Shown here piece by piece: positions 58,190 to 64,000 of a DNA stretch of 64,000 nucleotides. Positions within the stretch are counted from its first letter, which is position 1; the number at the start of each line of letters is the position of its first letter. The notes under the pieces were generated by a model that worked only from the letters and a program-made list of their open reading frames with translations, had not been told where the DNA came from and ran no database searches. Origin of the DNA: Ailanthus altissimus (taxonomy: Eukaryota; Streptophyta; Magnoliopsida; Sapindales; Simaroubaceae); assembly GCA_946807835.1 (NCBI GenBank), contig OX327690.1, positions 12,930,501 through 12,994,500 of the forward strand, in the 5' to 3' direction. Position numbers and translations under genes: made by a program.

Positions 58190-59622
58190 GGCAGATTTGT
58201 TATATATTTTCTCATATTTTTATTTTGATATTTTATTATTTTATGAGAATAGATTGCTATTTATGTGCATTATTGTTATTTATAGAGACTTGAACGAAAT
58301 TTAAAGAAAGAATGCAAAAGAAGCAAAAATAGGGACTAAAATACAAACTTTGCAAAGTATGTATCCAGCGCTCCAATGCCACGAGGATTATCGCCCCAGC
58401 ACTGGAACAATGATCAAAATAAGAAAAATGACCTGTTTTAGTCGCATCTGGCACCCCAACGCCAAATAGTCACCACGCCAGTGATAGGCTAGCGGCCCAG
58501 CGTTAACATTCCACTGCTCTAGTGGTGAAGCCTTTTTCACGTGTCGCCCCAACGACAACTACATAGCGGCCCAGCGGTAGCGCGAGTCCTAGTCCGACCA
58601 GAATTGAGATTTTCAAGCTCATATCAATCCTTATAAAAAGCCACTCGTTCCCAACCTTTAAGAATGAACCTAGAGAACCCAAGACACATTCAAGAAGACC
58701 AAGAATACAAAGCACGAGTCTTGGAGAGCAATAAAAGTTTAATTAAAGCAACTTTAGAGAGAGATTCAAGGCATTCTTCGGCATCAAGAGTATCTTAGGC
58801 AGTGCAATCAAGACAAATTCAACGTCTATATCTGTTTGCTATTAATTGTATCATGATTTATTATTATTTTTACTACTATATTTTTGTAGCCATGAGCTAA
58901 ACTTATTTTTTAGGGTTAATACTTGAACTCAATATGTGTGCTTAATTGCTATATCTTTTGAATATTTAATAAACTTGGTTTTTTTTATATTCAAATTACT
59001 TGATCTTAATGCTTCAATATATCTGGCCAATATATGGTGAATGAGTTGGTAATATTGTTGATAAACTCGGAAAAGGAATCATAATATTTAGACCTAGGTA
59101 ATTTAATGCATGATTGTAGAGTAACATTCAATGTTGCATATGCAGGTTTCAATTTAGGATAAGAATATACCTAATTGACATGTATGATCAATAAGACTTA
59201 ATCTTAATTTATTACAAGTACCATAGGAATATAGGTATTTGGTAAATTAAAGTATACTTGCATGACCTTAGAAGAGGCTTGTGAATACATTAGTGTCTTG
59301 ATCAATAACAAAGACTAAGGGAGTTAAATATTAGAAGAGTAATCATTAGAAAGCATATTGAAGGATAGTATTAATCCTAGATTTTCTCTATATTGCTATC
59401 ACATAAATCCCTTTGCATTGTGTTTTTATTTTTATATTTTCTACATTCATTTTTAGATTTTTATTTTTCTAAATAATTATTAAGAAGACATAATTTTAGT
59501 AATTGGTTAAAAAGAAGAAATTATCCATGTGGGTTCGACATCTGACTTATTTAATCTCTTTATTACTTGCATACGATAGTATATATTTGCATTTAATTTT
59601 AAGATATAGAAATATCGCATCA
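58190..59622 (+). repeat. Gypsy LTR-like unit 1
   Basis: Contains a promoter-like CTTATAAAAAGCC (58630-58642) and ends GGGTTCGACATCTGA...AATATCGCATCA at 59622, an LTR-type CA end. The part from about 58445 repeats at 59623-60762 with moderate divergence and in the same order. GC-rich CCCAGCG/GCGCCCCAG words mark its first third. Non-coding. Confidence 0.65.
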
Positions 59623-60762
59623 GTGCCAGCTCTCCATTGCTCTAGTAACAGCCCAACGCTTTAATGCCAGCACCTTATCGCTCCAACAATGAGGTCTTTT
59701 GGACGCAGTGCCCCAGTGACAGTAACATAGCGCCCAGTGGTAGTGCAATTCCTAATCCAACAAGAATTGAGGTTTTCAAGCTTAAATCAATTCTGTAAAA
59801 GGTCACTCGTCCTCAGCCTTTAGGGAGCATCCAAGAACATCAAGAACACACAACACAAGTCTTAGAGAGCAATTGGAGCTTAATTGAAACAGCCATAGAG
59901 AGAGATTCAAGGCGTTTTTCGATATAAAGAGTTTCTTAGGCAGCGCAATCAAGAGCAACTCGGCATCTACATCGGTTTGCTATTGATTGTATCATTTTTT
60001 TTAATTATTTTTGCCACTGTTCTCTTGTAGCCATAAACTAAATTTTTTTTCAAGGGTTAATACTTGAACTCAATATGTGCACTTAATTGCCATATAGTTT
60101 TAATATTTAATAAACTTAGTTCTTTATTATTCAAATTACTTATTCTTAATACTTCAATATATCTGGCCAATATATGGTGAATGAATTGGTAATATTTTGA
60201 TAAACTTGGAAGAAGAATCATTATGTTTAGACCTAGGTAATTTGATGCATGATTAACATTCAATGTTGCATATGCAAGTTTCAAATTAGGATAAGAATAT
60301 ACCTAATTGGCATGCATGATCAATAAGACTTAATCTTAGTGAATTTTAATTTATTACCAATACCATAAGAATATAGGTATTTGGTAAATTAAGGTATATT
60401 TGCGGGACCTTAGAAGAGGCTTATGAATACATTAGTGTCTTGATCAATAACAAAGACTATAGGAATTAAATATTAGAAGATTAATCATTAGAAAGCATAT
60501 TGAAGGATTGTATTAACCCTAGGTTTTCTCTATATTGTTATTATTCAAATCTCTTTACATTGTGTCGTTACTTTTATATTCTCCAAATTCATTATTAGAT
60601 TTTTATTTTTCTGAATAATTACTAAAAAGACATAATTTTAGTACTTGGTTAAAAAGAAGATATTATCCATATGGGTTCGACATCCGACCTTTTATCCCTT
60701 TATTATTTGCATACGATAGTGTCTACTTGCATTCAATTATAAGATATAAAAATATCACATCA
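59623..60762 (+). repeat. Gypsy LTR-like unit 2 (tandem copy)
   Basis: Direct tandem repeat of the preceding unit, ending GGGTTCGACATCCGA...AATATCACATCA at 60762. Such head-to-tail LTR units can arise by unequal recombination among LTR copies. No internal region lies between them. Confidence 0.65.
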
Positions 60763-62260
60763 TTTACAAATGCCAATATTACTTTAGCGTGAGGTTGGAG
60801 TGAAATGCCAATGGGGGCCACTTTCCCTTCTATAGTTTAAACTTTTTTTAAATTGTCGTTATCCCGTTTGAGAGATTAAAGGAATTAAATAAAGCAGTGG
60901 AATGGCATTTTTAGATAAAAAAAATTGTATAATAATTATACCCATGATCTAAAGCGTTGTTAATTAAAGATTAGAAATGTTCTGCTACACATCTTTTAAT
61001 TTGTCTTATAGAGATAAGATACTTGTCTTATAGAGATAAGATAAGTATGAGTAATTCATTAGTACTCTTAATCAATACACACGAACTATAAGGTACCCAT
61101 ATAAAATAATTATAACTTACTTATGAATCTAAGAATAGTTCTAAATCTATAAATATTTGATATTTCTAAATCACAGATAAAGAAAAGCCATGATGAAAAG
61201 TGTTTCCACCATGATAAGGTTTGAAATAATAAATGTTACTATTTATGACACCTTGACTTAAGAAAAATTGACCGATTAGATATCTATTTTATCAAACATT
61301 AACATTTTATTAGCATATTATGCTAAGTGTGTAAGGGTATGAGATACTGCTTGTCATTTCATATCTGCAAGGTGTTGCATTATTTGAGAAATGCTTGATA
61401 GCTTAGAAATGAGAAGTTCAGCTTCACGTAGAAAATAGAGATTTCCTATACGTGTCAGCCGTTAAGACTTTTTAAGTTACTTATTCTTTCTAGCAAAAGT
61501 ATTAATGTTGTATAATTGCTTTTTCATGTCAAATATTATTAGGTGAATCATATCACTCCCCATAATTGATAGAAAGGGTTATTATAAGTATATTGGAAAT
61601 AGTTTCTTATAATAATGATGATGTATTACTAACTGAATGTTAGTTAATGAATGACCGTTATATCTTATATACAATAAGAAGTATCATTAATGTGTAAGTG
61701 AACAGAATAAATAATAGTTCAACAACTTTGAATAATAATGAATTGTGGTATATAAGATTAAGTTAGGTAGTCGTGAGACAACTATCCTGTTTAGTTAAGG
61801 ATGGTCAGATATTTGATCTGACTATAGAACATTGACTAGTTTATAAATTTTGAATTCAAGAGAATATGACCAAATCTTTATTTAGGTGCTAAATGCTAGG
61901 CCATTGATTTATTGGCACTGGTACATATTAATGTATTTAGTTTAATGAATCTTACCACTATAAGTTTTCGACACTTCATTGTCTTTATAGTGATTTATCA
62001 TCATATATTTGATCTGACTATGAAAGTAAAGAAATAAACCCTTATGTATATTGAGTGCTTTTGATTAGATTGAAGTAGTTTATACATAATCAGTAAATTC
62101 ACAGTTTATTTAAACGAGAATACGATTCTCACTCAACATAGTCATCCAAATACTTCTCAATACTAATATGTTTTGAAAAGGAGGAATCAAACTTTATTAA
62201 ATACAATTTGATTAATATTGAGTTTTACTGATCTTCTATAATATCTACAGGATTATGCTT
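60763..62260. other. AT-rich region, possibly very decayed copia
   Basis: No intact gene. A tandem 19-bp stretch ACTTGTCTTATAGAGATAAGAT occurs twice near 61010-61032. From about 61760 weak resemblance to copia protease/GAG-pre-integrase spacing, but too degraded for a call. Confidence 0.35.
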
Positions 62261-63848
62261 TAGAATCTGTTACACACTTATTGAAAATAGTTCTATAAAA
62301 ATAGTTCCTTCAACTCTGTATGAGATATAGAATAAAAAAGAACCGAGTTTTAAGTATGTTAAGGCTTGGGCTTGTTCAGCTTGCGTAAGAGTTATACAAT
62401 AGAAGAAACTTGTATCTAACAGTATAAGTATCGGTTCATTGGGTATCCCAAGTGTTTAATAGGATACCAATTCTATAATTCAGATGAACAAAATATATTC
62501 GTTACTAATGATACCATTTTCCTAGAGAAAGAGCTTCTTATGAATCGTGGGGATTGTAGAAAGATTGAACTTGTTGAAGTCAACCAGAATATATATGAAT
62601 CGATTGTAGAATTTTAAGTTCAATTAAGTGAAATACCTTTAACACACTTTTCTTATAAGTAGAAAAGGATATCAAGGCCAGAAAAGTGCCCTTGGTGTTT
62701 TCTTAGATGAAGAAAATGATCTTTCAACTTATGGAGAGACAATGTTTGACATCGTTTCAAGAAAATGGCAAGATATCATAAAATCCAAAATTGACTCTAC
62801 GTATGACAATCAAGTTTGGGACTTGGTTATGCTTTTTAGTAGGAATTGTTCCTATTAGCTGTAAGTAGTGGAAGTGTGGGCCTTATATGAAGGAATAGTC
62901 CTTCAAGGCCCGATTAATGTTGAAAGGTTACACTCAGAGATTTAGGATTGATAATGAGAAATCCCTTTTCATTAGTAACCATGCTAAAGTCAATTTGGAC
63001 TTTGTTGACTATTGCCGCATATTATATTTTTGAAGACTGGCTCATGGATGTACATACGGCATTCTGGGATGTATATCTCGAGTAAGAGATATGAATAGAA
63101 CAGCCTGATATTTTCGTATCCAATACTAACTTCTAATATAATGTGAATACTAAGGAAGTCCATTAATAGACTTAAGCATTTTTTCGAAGCTGAAATTTTT
63201 ATTTATATGATGAAATTAAAAATCTGGTTTCATCAAGAATGAAGAGGAAGCATGTGTTTTCGGAAAGGGCAGTGAGAATATTATTATCTTTCTAGTTCTC
63301 TAAGTGGAAAATATACTCAATATCAAAAATGATGTTGATATATTGCAAGTAAATCAGATAAGTGTTATTTGAGTAAAGAACGTCTTCATAAAAGATTTGG
63401 GAGAGACTTTCTATATACTCAATATAAAGCTTTATGAAGATATAACTAGGAGACTAATGGGACTCTCTCAATCTTTGTATATAGACTAAGTCCATGAAAG
63501 GTACAACTTGATTGACTATAAGATAGTTAATGTTCCTTTTAAACATGACATTCATCTTTCTAGGAGGAAATGTCATTGGGAAGAAGATGAAAAAGTTAGA
63601 GTGTCTAACGTCTCATATGCATGAGTTAAAAATAGCTTAATGCATACTATATTATGTACGAGATCTGGATTTGGATGGCTATAATTATTACGAACTAATA
63701 TCCGTCTAAACTAGATCACAACCATTAGATGGCAGTGAAATATATCTGAAATACTTGAGAGGTATCGATGATAAATTTTTTAGTTATGGAGAAAGTTTCT
63801 CACAAGTCAAGGGATGCACATATTCAAATTTTCGTACTATTCCAATAT
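62261..63848 (+). pseudogene. Decayed copia integrase-RT remnant
   Basis: Plus-strand fragments read VPSTPYEIWNKKEPSFKYVKAW (62309-62373, integrase core end), IGYQFYNSDEQNIFVTNDTIF and FLEKELLMN (62458-62545), GIVPISCKWVW (RT start), MLKGYTQRF, and near the end a degraded WxAVKxIxKYLR region (about 63727-63760). It has multiple stops and frameshifts and ends at the copia LTR start. Confidence 0.7.
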
Positions 63849-64000
63849 TGTATGAATATTAATTGTTTAATATTTATACAATAAACATTTCGAATAAAAT
63901 TTGTTAATTATATAATCATATGGTATAATGCTTGTAACACTACAGACATTGTATGATCTAAAGGAGTTCAGATTTGGTCTAGAGAAGTTTAGACCAGGGC
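63849..64000 (+). mobile_element. Start of a copia LTR, cut by the window end
   Basis: TGTATGAATATTAATTGTTTAAT... matches the LTR at 20515, including the preceding ATTCCAATAT. Probably the 3' LTR of the remnant at 62261-63848. Confidence 0.8.

Overview
This is a 64 kb piece of an AT-rich plant nuclear genome, most likely a eudicot. The evidence is one multi-exon host gene with GT-AG introns (VPS54, minus strand, about 44.8-53.7 kb), surrounded by nested LTR retrotransposons of plant lineages: Athila-like Ty3/gypsy, a Tekay/Del-like chromovirus family with very long LTRs, a Tat-like gypsy, and several decayed Ty1/copia copies. I cannot name the species.

Layout. 1-1494 is the 3' part of a long chromovirus-type LTR. 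1495-19874 is one copy of a tandemly duplicated block, and 19875-40051 (20,177 bp) is the other. The block consists of an Athila-like gypsy element (gag, pol, two small post-pol ORFs, a broken cytokinin-activating LOG gene, 3' LTR), a minus-strand copia fragment, a 2,722-bp solo LTR flanked by TTTGA, and a mosaic of copia integrase and inverted copia LTR. In the left copy the solo LTR is split by a complete 9,520-bp retrotransposon at 4488-14007. This has 2,853-bp LTRs with no difference that I could see, a CGCCC target-site duplication, a tRNA-iMet primer-binding site and a polypurine tract. Copia RT/RNase H remnants run from 40052 to about 41960. The VPS54 gene follows, then a decayed Tat-like gypsy (about 55.5-58.1 kb), two tandem gypsy LTR-like units (58.2-60.8 kb), and another copia remnant whose LTR runs off the window end.

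The most interesting object is the 4488-14007 retrotransposon. Its gag-pol is gone. In place of it, antisense to the element, are two apparently complete transcription units. One is an intact intronless LOG gene (217 aa, cytokinin riboside 5'-monophosphate phosphoribohydrolase). The other is an uncharacterised 397-aa ORF with its own TATA box and poly(A) signal. A second LOG copy, of exactly the same length (654 bp) but with a lost start and two stops, sits in the env-like position of the Athila-like element at 28172-28825, with a matching TATA/5' leader and matching 3' sequence. The shared 3' sequence resembles a motif typical of Athila-type elements. I therefore infer that LOG was cargo of a gypsy family first and was later moved into a chromovirus-derived non-autonomous element.

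The order of events can be read from offsets and target duplications: (1) old copia fragments, (2) Athila-like insertion into copia, (3) chromovirus solo LTR with TTTGA, (4) 20.2-kb tandem duplication, (5) recent insertion of the LOG-carrying element into the left-hand solo LTR, and separately insertion of the LTR at 1-1494. Percent identities and database matches were not computed.
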